Notes under the pieces: model-generated | What the model was told of the DNA's origin: nothing | Databases searched by the model: none | What the model saw: the letters and a program-made list of their open reading frames with translations, nothing else | Origin: Eubacterium_B sp034180045 | GTDB lineage: Bacteria > Bacillota > Clostridia > Peptostreptococcales > Anaerovoracaceae | Length of the DNA stretch: 64,000 nt | Assembly: GCA_034180045.1 (NCBI GenBank) | Contig: JAXFOY010000025.1 | Coordinates: forward strand, 1 to 64,000 | Direction of reading: 5' to 3' | Translations under genes and position numbers: made by a program | Shown: one piece after another, positions 23,679 through 31,340 of the stretch | Layout: every line of letters starts with the position of its first letter | Numbering within the stretch: position 1 is the first letter of the stretch

Positions 23679-25059
23679 TATGAGCTCAAGCGCGTGCTCA
23701 TTAGATAAAAGGATTGATAAGATTGCACTTAGGAAGCAACTTATCAAGATTGCCTTTCCAATTGCTGTTCAAGGGGTAGTTTCGACTACGCTCGGACTTG
23801 TAGACGATTTGATGGTAGGTTTTTTGGGGGAAGTTGAACTTGCCGCCGTCGGTGTCGGCACACAGATATTTATGATTCATTACATGTTGATATATGGCAT
23901 GGTAAGTGGAACTTCTACCTTCATTGCCCAGTTTTTTGGAGCAGGTGACAAAAAGAATATAAGGAGATGTGTGGGATTCTCTGTTTTAGCTATGCTTGCC
24001 GTAAGCATGGTATTTTTTGTTGCGAGCTTATTTTTTACAAAAGAGATGCTGTCATTTTACACAAGTGACGAAAGGGTTCTTGAACTCGCAACGGTGTATA
24101 TGCGCACCAACAGCCTACAGTTCCTTTTTTTGGCGTATTCCGTGCCTATTTTAGCGGGTTTTCAATCTACGCAGCAAACAAAACTTCCTATGGTTACAAG
24201 TGCGATGGTATTTACTACAAACACACTGCTGAATTACATTTTGATATACGGAAAATTCGGTATGCCCATGCTCGGTGTCAAAGGTGCTGCGCTGGGAACC
24301 GTAATAGCGAGATTTATACAGCTTTTTATAGCTACATTTTTCCTGTTTTCAAGAAAAAATATATTTAGCGGTCCTATCAGAGATTACTTTGATTTCAATC
24401 AAGAACTTGTCAAAAGAATTATCAAAAATTCGACGCCGACAACTGTCAATGAGGTTCTCTGGGGAATCGGCCAATCTATGTATGCGGCGGCGTTTAATCG
24501 CATAGGAACTACTGCTTTCGCCGCATTTCAGGCAGCTACTTCAATCAGCAGCATCTTCTATTTTGCGGCATTCAGCGTCGGAGATGCGACTTTGACCTTG
24601 ATCGGACAAAAGCTTGGAGAGGGAAAACGCGAGGAAACATGGCAAATTTCTAAATATTTGCTAAAGGTAGGAACGATAATTGGAGCTATTACAGGTATAA
24701 TTTTAGTATTTAGTGCAAAATATTTAAGTGGACTTTTCAATTTGACGCAAAGCGGCAAGCACTACGTATTTTTGATACTCCTGGTATATGGAATATTCAT
24801 GAGCTTACATCTTCACAACGGTATTCAGATTACCGGAATTTTGCGTGCCGGCGGGGATACTCGTTTTGCAATGCTTGCCGAATCCGGTTGTATCTGGCTC
24901 GTTGCCGTGCCGCTTGCTTTTGCTGCGGCGATTTGGTGGCATCTGCCTATATACATTGCGGTTTTGCTTATCAAATCGGAAGATATTGTAAAATTCTTTA
25001 TAATACTCAAAAGGTATCTGTCTAAAAAGTGGATGAATATTATGATAAAAGATTTGTAA
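23656..25059 (+). CDS. MATE-family efflux transporter
   Basis: Twelve-helix sodium- or proton-coupled exporter of drugs or organic cations. Two homologous halves are visible: IAFPIAVQGVVSTTLGLVDDLMVGFLG opens the first, and STPTTVNEVLWGIGQSMYAAAFNRIGTTAFAAF opens the second. Further MATE features are TFIAQFFGAGDKKNIRR and LGEGKREETW. 467 residues from ATG 23656, which overlaps tagO by 23 bp; ATG 23680, two bp after the tagO stop, is an equally possible start since neither has a strong ribosome site. It ends exactly where the converging phzF-like gene ends, with no spacer. Confidence 0.88.
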   Translation: MWMKTKNNMSSSACSLDKRIDKIALRKQLIKIAFPIAVQGVVSTTLGLVDDLMVGFLGEVELAAVGVGTQIFMIHYMLIYGMVSGTSTFIAQFFGAGDKKNIRRCVGFSVLAMLAVSMVFFVASLFFTKEMLSFYTSDERVLELATVYMRTNSLQFLFLAYSVPILAGFQSTQQTKLPMVTSAMVFTTNTLLNYILIYGKFGMPMLGVKGAALGTVIARFIQLFIATFFLFSRKNIFSGPIRDYFDFNQELVKRIIKNSTPTTVNEVLWGIGQSMYAAAFNRIGTTAFAAFQAATSISSIFYFAAFSVGDATLTLIGQKLGEGKREETWQISKYLLKVGTIIGAITGIILVFSAKYLSGLFNLTQSGKHYVFLILLVYGIFMSLHLHNGIQITGILRAGGDTRFAMLAESGCIWLVAVPLAFAAAIWWHLPIYIAVLLIKSEDIVKFFIILKRYLSKKWMNIMIKDL

Positions 25060-25947
25060 TTAAATTGAGATTTCGCCGCTTGCCAGAATTACAGCGCGTC
25101 CGCCTACCTTGACAGTGCAGTCAAACGAACCGTCGTTTCCTGTTTCCGCATCTATTTCAGTCAATATAACAGAGGGTCTGTTCATCGCTTCGCCTTGGAT
25201 AATGCGGCATTTTGCTTTGCTTTCTATAGCCTTATTGAGATATAGAAAATATGTTAATGCGCCATTTGATGTTCCGGTTGCAGCTTCTTCGTCTATATCG
25301 TAAAGAGGCGCAAAATTTCGGCAATGAGCGGTAACTCCTCCGATAGAGTCGAGAGTAAAGGCGTGAACGCCGGTGACATTGTACTCTTCTGAAAGCTTAG
25401 ATAAAGCAGTCATATTCGGCGCTAAAGCGTTAAGCTCGGCCTGTGTCTTTACAGGAAGCATGATGTCCGGAAGACCTGTGGAGATTATCATCGGGTACAT
25501 TCCGATGCTGGCATCGTATTCACTTCCCATGGTTTCGTAAAGTCTGTCGATTTCCACAGGCTTATCAAGAATCCCTATGAATTTCGGTGCAGCCATATCC
25601 ATCATGACAAATGCGTCTTTTATTTCAATATTGATGTCACCTGCCAGAGTATGGTTGACACAGTGACAGTCGGAGCTTATTATCCCGGAACTCATTAGGC
25701 AGTAAAATGAAGCTATGGTAGCATGTCCGCAAAGGTCCACTTCGGCAGCCGGTGTGAAATATCTGATATTAAATTCATTTGGAGAAAGTTGTTTCACAAA
25801 GGCGGTTTCGGAATAACGAAGCTCGGCAGCCGTACTTAGCATGATTTCGTCGGATGGAAAATTTTCGCCCTCAGGCAGCAAGACCACCCCTGCCGGATTT
25901 CCTCCGAAAAGTGTGTCTGTAAATGCGTCGGCAATAAAAAATTTCAT
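25060..25947 (-). CDS. PhzF-family isomerase/epimerase
   Basis: Two-domain protein of the PhzF/diaminopimelate-epimerase fold. The catalytic glutamate lies in LRYSETAFVK (about residue 47). Also present are the conserved DAFTDTLFGGNPAGVV, the substrate-binding DLCGHATIASF and the second-half EEAATGTSNGAL. 295 residues, normal for the family. Members catalyse hydrogen shifts on various small acids; the substrate here is unknown and no phenazine genes are near. ATG 25947 follows GAGG. The stop codon abuts that of the convergent MATE gene, so no terminator fits between them. Confidence 0.9.
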   Translation of the reverse strand: MKFFIADAFTDTLFGGNPAGVVLLPEGENFPSDEIMLSTAAELRYSETAFVKQLSPNEFNIRYFTPAAEVDLCGHATIASFYCLMSSGIISSDCHCVNHTLAGDINIEIKDAFVMMDMAAPKFIGILDKPVEIDRLYETMGSEYDASIGMYPMIISTGLPDIMLPVKTQAELNALAPNMTALSKLSEEYNVTGVHAFTLDSIGGVTAHCRNFAPLYDIDEEAATGTSNGALTYFLYLNKAIESKAKCRIIQGEAMNRPSVILTEIDAETGNDGSFDCTVKVGGRAVILASGEISI

Positions 25948-26057
25948 AAAATTTCCTCGCTTTCAGTTTTTTCAATAGTAAGTATATATTAAAATAATCC
26001 CTTTGCATAGATTTAACAACGGTATTAGAGTTTCGTAATTGAAAAAAATATTCCATG

Positions 26058-26090
26058 ATGATAAAATCTAATCTTGTGGGGTTTTATCAT
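26058..26090 (+). promoter_or_regulatory. inverted repeat upstream of the DMT transporter gene
   Basis: ATGATAAAA at 26058-26066 and TTTTATCAT at 26082-26090, perfect 9-bp arms 15 bp apart, 57 bp before the start codon. No T run follows, so a regulator site or leader hairpin is more likely than a terminator. Confidence 0.4.
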
Positions 26091-26146
26091 GAGTTGTTTA
26101 CTTGAAAATTGACATTTTGCGGACTGTAAAGGAAGGCATTTTTATA

Positions 26147-27076
26147 ATGACAAAGACAAATATAAAAATAGATAATCAAAACAATATCCGGCAGGGATTT
26201 ATTGCTCGTAATGTAAAGATAATTGTAGTTCTGGCGGTAATTGCAGGTGCTTCATCAGGGATATTCGGAAGCGCCATTAAAGCGCCCTCAATGGCGATAG
26301 GATTTTGGCGACTGACACTTGGCTTGCCCTTTTTTGCTGTTCCCGTATTGCTGAGGCAGAGAGATAAACTTTCCAAAGTTTCGAAAAAAAATCTTGTATT
26401 GACATTTTTGGCGGGGGTATTTTTATTTGCACATTTTTTTTCATGGTTTAATGCCGTAAAAATGACAAATATAGGCAGTGCGGTAGTGCTGGCAGCTTTG
26501 CATCCTCTCGTGGTGCTGTTGATAACGGTATTTGTTTTCAAGCGCAGAGTCGGAGTACGGCAAATTCTCGGGATTGTATTGGCACTGCTCGGCGGAACCG
26601 TGATAGCAGGCTTTGATTACAGGCAGCTTTCTCAGGGCAGCTTCACCGGGGATGTGTTGGCGTTTATGGCAGCGATATTCATGGGGCTTTACTTTACAAT
26701 AGGCAATGAGGTTCGCAAGGAAGTTTCAGGTCAGGTCTACGTATTCTTGGTATTTTTAGCGTGTTGGATATGCTTTGCAGTGGGAATTATAGCTACACAA
26801 ACGCCTATCCTGGGATATTCTTCAAAGGATTACATTTTGTTGGTAGGCTTGACTTTAGTTTGCCAGATAGGCGCTCATGCTGTTTTCAATCTTTGCTTCG
26901 GTTATGTGGATTCGCTGTATGTGTCGGCATGGGAATCGGGAGAGTCTGTATTTGCAATAATCTTAGGAGTTATATTTCTGGGACAGATTCCGAGGCAATG
27001 GGAGATCATCGGCTGCATTATAGTCGTTATCGGATTGTTATACTATAATTATTTTTCATCAAAGCAGGAAAAATAG
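26147..27076 (+). CDS. EamA/DMT-family transporter
   Basis: Ten-helix drug/metabolite-type permease, 309 residues, built from two EamA repeats. The first begins VVLAVIAGASSGIFGSAI and contains the typical WFNAVKMTNIGSAVVLAALHPLVVLL. The second begins GDVLAFMAAIFMGLYFTIGNEVRK and ends SAWESGESVFAIILGVIFLGQIP...IIGCIIVVIGLLYY. Such proteins export amino acids, nucleosides or other metabolites; the substrate is unknown. I used ATG 26147, which has AAGGAAGG upstream, rather than the longer TTG-started frame at 26102. Confidence 0.87.
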   Translation: MTKTNIKIDNQNNIRQGFIARNVKIIVVLAVIAGASSGIFGSAIKAPSMAIGFWRLTLGLPFFAVPVLLRQRDKLSKVSKKNLVLTFLAGVFLFAHFFSWFNAVKMTNIGSAVVLAALHPLVVLLITVFVFKRRVGVRQILGIVLALLGGTVIAGFDYRQLSQGSFTGDVLAFMAAIFMGLYFTIGNEVRKEVSGQVYVFLVFLACWICFAVGIIATQTPILGYSSKDYILLVGLTLVCQIGAHAVFNLCFGYVDSLYVSAWESGESVFAIILGVIFLGQIPRQWEIIGCIIVVIGLLYYNYFSSKQEK

Positions 27077-27086
27077 CTTTTCGCAT

Positions 27087-27115
27087 TTGCATACATTTGG
27101 GGAATAAACTATAAT
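27087..27115 (+). promoter_or_regulatory. promoter of eno
   Basis: TTGCAT at 27087-27092, 17-bp spacer, TATAAT at 27110-27115. The predicted leader to the eno start is about 104 nt. Confidence 0.75.
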
Positions 27116-27225
27116 ATATAAAGGCGTAATGCCATGGTAATTAGAATCACTGTCTTGTTGAACGACGGTGAATTTTGATAAAATATACAAGGAACGAATT
27201 CAAGTAACTGAAAGGAATGGGAGAT

Positions 27226-28524
27226 ATGGCTTATTTGGAAATCGTGCAGGTTATAGGCAGAGAAATTATGGATTCACGCGGTAATCCTACCGTGGAGGCG
27301 GAGGTCTATCTGGAGGACGGCAGCGTAGGCAGAGGTGTGGCTCCAAGCGGAGCTTCTACAGGTGAATTTGAAGCGCTTGAGCTGAGAGACGGGGATAAAT
27401 CACGCTATGACGGAAAGGGTGTATTGACCGCGGTTGATTTTGTTAACAATGAGATTGATGAGCTTCTTCTCGGAATGGATGCTTCAGATATCTATGCTAT
27501 AGACAGGGCTATGATAGAAGCTGACGGAACGGCTGATAAATCGCGCTTCGGAGCTAATGCTATATTGGCGGTTTCTATTGCGTGTGCTAAAGCGGCAGCA
27601 ACATCCCTGGATATTCCGCTCTATAGATTCCTGGGGGGACAATTCGGCAATGTGCTTCCTGTTCCTATGATGAATATTTTGAACGGCGGGGCACATGCAA
27701 GCAATACGGTTGATACTCAAGAATTTATGATTATGCCGGTGGGTGCTGAGAATTTCCGTGATGGTCTTCGCCAGTGTGCGGAAGTATACCATAAGCTAGG
27801 TAAACTTCTCAAAGAAGAAGGATATGCAACTTCAGTAGGAGATGAGGGCGGATACGCACCTAATCTTTCCAGTGACGAAGAAACCCTTGATTACATAATT
27901 AAGTCTATAAAGGAATGCGGATACGAACCGGGTAAGGATTTCGTTCTTGCAATGGACGCGGCGGCAAGCGAATGGAAAGGCGGCGAAAAAGGTAAATACA
28001 AGCAGCCTAAGAGCGGCAGGGAATTTACTTCAGCTGAACTGGTAGCTCATTGGAAGTCTCTAGTAGAAAAATATCCTATAGTTTCAATCGAAGATGGTCT
28101 TGACGAGGAGGATTGGGACGGCTGGAAGATGATGACGGATGAGCTTGGTGACAAGCTTCAGATTGTCGGAGACGACCTGTTTGTAACAAATACAGCAAGA
28201 CTTGCAAATGGTATCGAAAAGGGATGCGGAAACTCAATTCTCATTAAGTTAAATCAGATAGGCTCGGTTTCCGAAACCATAGAAGCTATCAAAATGGCGC
28301 ATAAGGCAGGCTACACAGCCGTTGTGTCACATCGCTCGGGAGAAACCGAAGATACCACAATCGCAGACCTTGCCGTTGCACTGAATGCGGGACAAATCAA
28401 AACAGGTGCACCTAACAGAAGCGAAAGGGTTGCTAAATACAATCAGCTTTTGCGCATTGAGGAAGAACTTGGAGATAGTTCCAAATATGCAGGGCTTGCG
28501 GCATTCAATCAAAAACATCAGTAA
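27226..28524 (+). CDS. eno: enolase
   Basis: Glycolytic enzyme that dehydrates 2-phosphoglycerate to phosphoenolpyruvate. Motifs: EIMDSRGNPTVEAEV, GAIL-type region FGANAILAVSIA, the metal ligands in SIEDGLDEEDWDGW and IVGDDLFVTN, the catalytic lysine loop ILIKLNQIGSVSE and the signature SHRSGETEDTTIADLAV. 432 residues from ATG 27226, which lies 9 bases after AAGGA and agrees with the family N terminus; the ATG at 27217 abuts the ribosome site. It is monocistronic, with promoter and terminator. Confidence 0.97.
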   Translation: MAYLEIVQVIGREIMDSRGNPTVEAEVYLEDGSVGRGVAPSGASTGEFEALELRDGDKSRYDGKGVLTAVDFVNNEIDELLLGMDASDIYAIDRAMIEADGTADKSRFGANAILAVSIACAKAAATSLDIPLYRFLGGQFGNVLPVPMMNILNGGAHASNTVDTQEFMIMPVGAENFRDGLRQCAEVYHKLGKLLKEEGYATSVGDEGGYAPNLSSDEETLDYIIKSIKECGYEPGKDFVLAMDAAASEWKGGEKGKYKQPKSGREFTSAELVAHWKSLVEKYPIVSIEDGLDEEDWDGWKMMTDELGDKLQIVGDDLFVTNTARLANGIEKGCGNSILIKLNQIGSVSETIEAIKMAHKAGYTAVVSHRSGETEDTTIADLAVALNAGQIKTGAPNRSERVAKYNQLLRIEEELGDSSKYAGLAAFNQKHQ

Positions 28525-28535
28525 GCAAATTAAAT

Positions 28536-28578
28536 GGGTTGTGTGACGGGGTTTAATATCGAAACACAGCCCGTTTTT
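28536..28578 (+). terminator. terminator of eno
   Basis: GGGTTGTGT (28536-28544) pairs with ACACAGCCC (28564-28572), followed by GTTTTT. Confidence 0.75.
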
Positions 28579-28616
28579 ACATAAAAGCGGCGAAATTAAA
28601 TCGAGGAGGCCAAATT

Positions 28617-30047
28617 ATGAAATATATATTTACAGATAAGGCGACTGTAGAGATAAATTGCGATTACGAACTTTGCTTTATAAAAGGCGATGATGTATCA
28701 GGTGCTTTAGACAGGGAGACTCTTGAACTCTGCAAGTTTTACAGCGGTGCGGTTATGGATTTTCCAAGCGAGCGCAGAATATATGTAAGCTTGACCTGTG
28801 ATGATGGGGAAACGCTTAGGCTTTCACTGGCTAAAGCGGTCAAGAAAATTAAAACACATAACATAAAAACGCTGAAGACAAGACTTATGAGAAACGATGT
28901 ACCAGTAGAGGAGTTATATGCCGCTTTTGTAGAGGGTTTTGAACTTTCAATGTACAGCTTTGACAAATACAAAAGTGAACCTAAGAAGTGCAGTATTGAG
29001 GAACTTGTTATTTGTGAGGTGGCAAAAGAACTAACGGAAGATGTCAAACGAGGAATCGAACGTGGCCGTATTGTTGCCGAGGCGACTAATTATGTTCGTG
29101 ATATAGTTAACGAAATTCCGCAAATTTACACGCCTCAGAAGATGGAGAAAGATGCCATGGCGCTGACTGCTATTGACGGTGTATGCTGCGAGACTTTTGG
29201 CAAGGAGTATCTAAAAGAGCAGAATATGAACGCCTTTCTGGCAGTAAATCAGGCTTCCCCGTATGATCCTGTCTTGATTCACGTGACATATAAGCCTAGC
29301 GGCGAGAGCAAAGCTAAGTATGCAATTGTGGGGAAAGGTCTTACATACGACACGGGAGGGCTTTCGCTAAAACCGTCTCAGCATATGCTTACCATGAAAT
29401 CTGATAAAGGCGGTGCGGCTGCTGCATTAGGTGTAATAAAGGCGGCGGCAGAGCTGAAGCTGCCGTTTGAAATTCACGCTGTTTTGGGATGCACCGAAAA
29501 TGCGATCGGCGGAAAAGCGTACAAGCCGGACGATGTTATCAGGTCGCGTGCAGGGGTGAGCATTGAAGTTAATAACACAGATGCAGAGGGGCGCCTTGTG
29601 CTTGCGGATTGTCTATCCTGGGCACAGGATATGATTGCACCTGATTACATTTTTGATATGGCAACCTTGACCGGCTCGGTATCAGTCGGAATTGGAGCAT
29701 ACACTACAGGAGTAATCGGTAATAGCTATGAGCTTCAAACCGAGTTTAAGCATCAAGCCGAAAAAAGTGGAGAGCTGTTATCGGTATTGGAATTCAACAG
29801 ACACCTTAGACCTTTGATAGATTCAAAGATTGCGGATGTAAGAAATTCCGTGCCGGGTGGAAGCGGCGGAGCTTTGACCGCAGGGCTGTTCCTGGATAAG
29901 TTTATTAAACCCGAGTATAAGGATAAATGGCTGCATCTGGACATTGCAGGACCTGCATTTGCCGATTCGGAATGGGGGTATAACCATGTCGGAGGAACAG
30001 GTGCGGGTGTGAGATTTAATATTTACTACCTGCTTTCAAAGCTATAA
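28617..30047 (+). CDS. pepA: M17 leucyl aminopeptidase family protein
   Basis: Two-metal cytosolic aminopeptidase that trims N-terminal residues from peptides. The C-terminal catalytic domain shows VGKGLTYDTGGLSLKP, MKSDKGGAAAALG with metal ligands, the signature NNTDAEGRLVLADCL and the DMATLTGSVSVGIG stretch. The N-terminal 160 residues form the variable M17 cap domain. 476 residues, the typical length. ATG 28617 follows GAGGAGG. It is probably transcribed alone. The gene name is by family only. Confidence 0.9.
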   Translation: MKYIFTDKATVEINCDYELCFIKGDDVSGALDRETLELCKFYSGAVMDFPSERRIYVSLTCDDGETLRLSLAKAVKKIKTHNIKTLKTRLMRNDVPVEELYAAFVEGFELSMYSFDKYKSEPKKCSIEELVICEVAKELTEDVKRGIERGRIVAEATNYVRDIVNEIPQIYTPQKMEKDAMALTAIDGVCCETFGKEYLKEQNMNAFLAVNQASPYDPVLIHVTYKPSGESKAKYAIVGKGLTYDTGGLSLKPSQHMLTMKSDKGGAAAALGVIKAAAELKLPFEIHAVLGCTENAIGGKAYKPDDVIRSRAGVSIEVNNTDAEGRLVLADCLSWAQDMIAPDYIFDMATLTGSVSVGIGAYTTGVIGNSYELQTEFKHQAEKSGELLSVLEFNRHLRPLIDSKIADVRNSVPGGSGGALTAGLFLDKFIKPEYKDKWLHLDIAGPAFADSEWGYNHVGGTGAGVRFNIYYLLSKL

Positions 30048-30158
30048 GACTGAGAGTTAAAATTCTAAAGCGGGAACATATGTCGCGTCTTTATAGGAAC
30101 AAACTTTATTGCAAGATGAAAGGATAGTCCTTTTTCAGCAAACTTTGGAGGTGTAAGT

Positions 30159-30704
30159 GTGATTTATCAAAAAAGCTATGATTCGCCTATTGGAGCGCTG
30201 GTTATTACTGTAGACGAAGACGGACTTAGAGGTCTGTGGTTCGGAAGTGAAACGATTAGCGGCGAACTAAAATATCGAAGTAACTATGAGACGGCACTTG
30301 ACGAGGCAAGTAAAGCCGAAGGACTTAGCACTGATATTCGCAAGACTTTTGAAGATACCTTCAGATGGCTTGACCTGTATTTTGAAGGACAAAATCCGAA
30401 TTTTACGCCTAAATTACACCTTATAGGCAGTGAATTCAGATGTAGTGTTTGGGAACTCCTTCTAAAAATTCCATATGGAGAAACGACGACATATGGGGAA
30501 CTTGCAGAAGAGATTGCAAAGCGTAAGGGCATCAAAAGGATGTCGGCGCAAGCCATAGGCGGTGCGGTCGGGCATAACGAGATTTCGCTAATAGTACCGT
30601 GTCATAGAGTTATAGGAAAGGACGGGTCCTTGACCGGATATGCCGGAGGGCTTGATAAAAAGGAATTTCTATTAAAGCTCGAAGGTATAAGTTATAAAAA
30701 GTAA
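30159..30704 (+). CDS. ogt: methylated-DNA-[protein]-cysteine S-methyltransferase
   Basis: Suicide repair enzyme that takes the alkyl group from O6-alkylguanine in DNA onto its own cysteine. The active-site motif IVPCHRVIGKDGSLTGYAGG is present, preceded by the helix-turn-helix region VWELLLKIPYGETTTYGELA and SAQAIGGAVGHNEISL. 181 residues with a short N-terminal domain, Ogt-like and without an Ada regulatory part. The start is GTG 30159, 7 bases after GGAGG. Confidence 0.95.
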   Translation: MIYQKSYDSPIGALVITVDEDGLRGLWFGSETISGELKYRSNYETALDEASKAEGLSTDIRKTFEDTFRWLDLYFEGQNPNFTPKLHLIGSEFRCSVWELLLKIPYGETTTYGELAEEIAKRKGIKRMSAQAIGGAVGHNEISLIVPCHRVIGKDGSLTGYAGGLDKKEFLLKLEGISYKK

Positions 30705-30721
30705 AAGAAAATACAAACATA

Positions 30722-30804
30722 AAAGACGGCAGTGGGAGATGCACATAGCGCAAAGAACTAAGAATTTGGGCTTTGAAAAAATCGGCAAACTCAACGCCGT
30801 CTTT
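30722..30804 (+). ncRNA. candidate structured RNA element between ogt and csoR
   Basis: A perfect 9-bp helix AAAGACGGC (30722-30730) / GCCGTCTTT (30796-30804) closes a loop of 65 nt. The loop has further pairing: GT..GAG with CTCAAC next to the closing stem, and CAAAG 30751-30755 with CTTTG 30771-30775. Only a weak T run follows, so it is a poor terminator. I do not recognise it as a known riboswitch. It could also be an odd ogt terminator. Confidence 0.35.
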
Positions 30805-30863
30805 GCTTTTGCAAAAGGGAAAGGCAAACCGGTGAGAAATTATATAAGACTTCTTGAAAATTC

Positions 30864-30897
30864 TTGATTAAGTATACCCATAGGGGGTATACTTAAT
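30864..30897 (+). promoter_or_regulatory. copper-responsive promoter with CsoR operator
   Basis: -35 TTGATT at 30864-30869, 18-bp spacer, -10 TATACT at 30888-30893. Overlapping them is a 31-bp palindrome ATTAAGTATACCC-5-GGGTATACTTAAT (30867-30897) with the TACCC...GGGTA core known for CsoR-family operators. CsoR bound here would block RNA polymerase until Cu(I) releases it. Confidence 0.85.
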
Positions 30898-31000
30898 ATA
30901 GACTTATAGATACCGATGTGAGGTATGATATAACGTGAGGTATAAGCAAAACAAGCTATTCAAATATATGCACTTGATATTTTGAAAGGAAAATGCTGCA

Positions 31001-31315
31001 ATGTCAGATTGTAACAAAGTATGCAAAAGCTGCTGTCATAAGACGAAGCATAGAGATGAAAAAGAGTATAAAGACCTGATTAACAGACTAAGTCGTATTG
31101 AAGGTCAAATTCGAGGACTAAAGTCAATGATTGAAAACGAAGCCTATTGTCCCGATGTTTTGATTCAGGCGAGTGCTGCCGGCGCGGCACTTAACAGCTT
31201 CAGCAGAACTCTTTTGAGCAATCATATAAAAAGCTGCGTTGTAAGCGATATACGAGACGGCAGGGACGATGTTGTAGAAGAGCTGATAAGTACATTGCAG
31301 AAAATGATGCGCTAA
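31001..31315 (+). CDS. csoR: CsoR-family copper-sensing repressor
   Basis: All-helical Cu(I)-sensing transcription repressor of the CsoR/FrmR family, 104 residues. Family motifs: LINRLSRIEGQIRGLKSMI, then AYCPDVLIQASAAGAAL, and NHIKSCV. The Cys in YCPDV, His in NHIKSC and Cys in KSCV match the C-H-C copper site. A Cys/His-rich N-terminal extension (CNKVCKSCCHKTKH) precedes the fold. It stands first after a promoter that carries its own operator and 25 bp before copA, so an autoregulated csoR-copA operon is likely. Confidence 0.93.
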   Translation: MSDCNKVCKSCCHKTKHRDEKEYKDLINRLSRIEGQIRGLKSMIENEAYCPDVLIQASAAGAALNSFSRTLLSNHIKSCVVSDIRDGRDDVVEELISTLQKMMR

Positions 31316-31340
31316 AACGCAGGTTATCTAGGAGCAGTAT

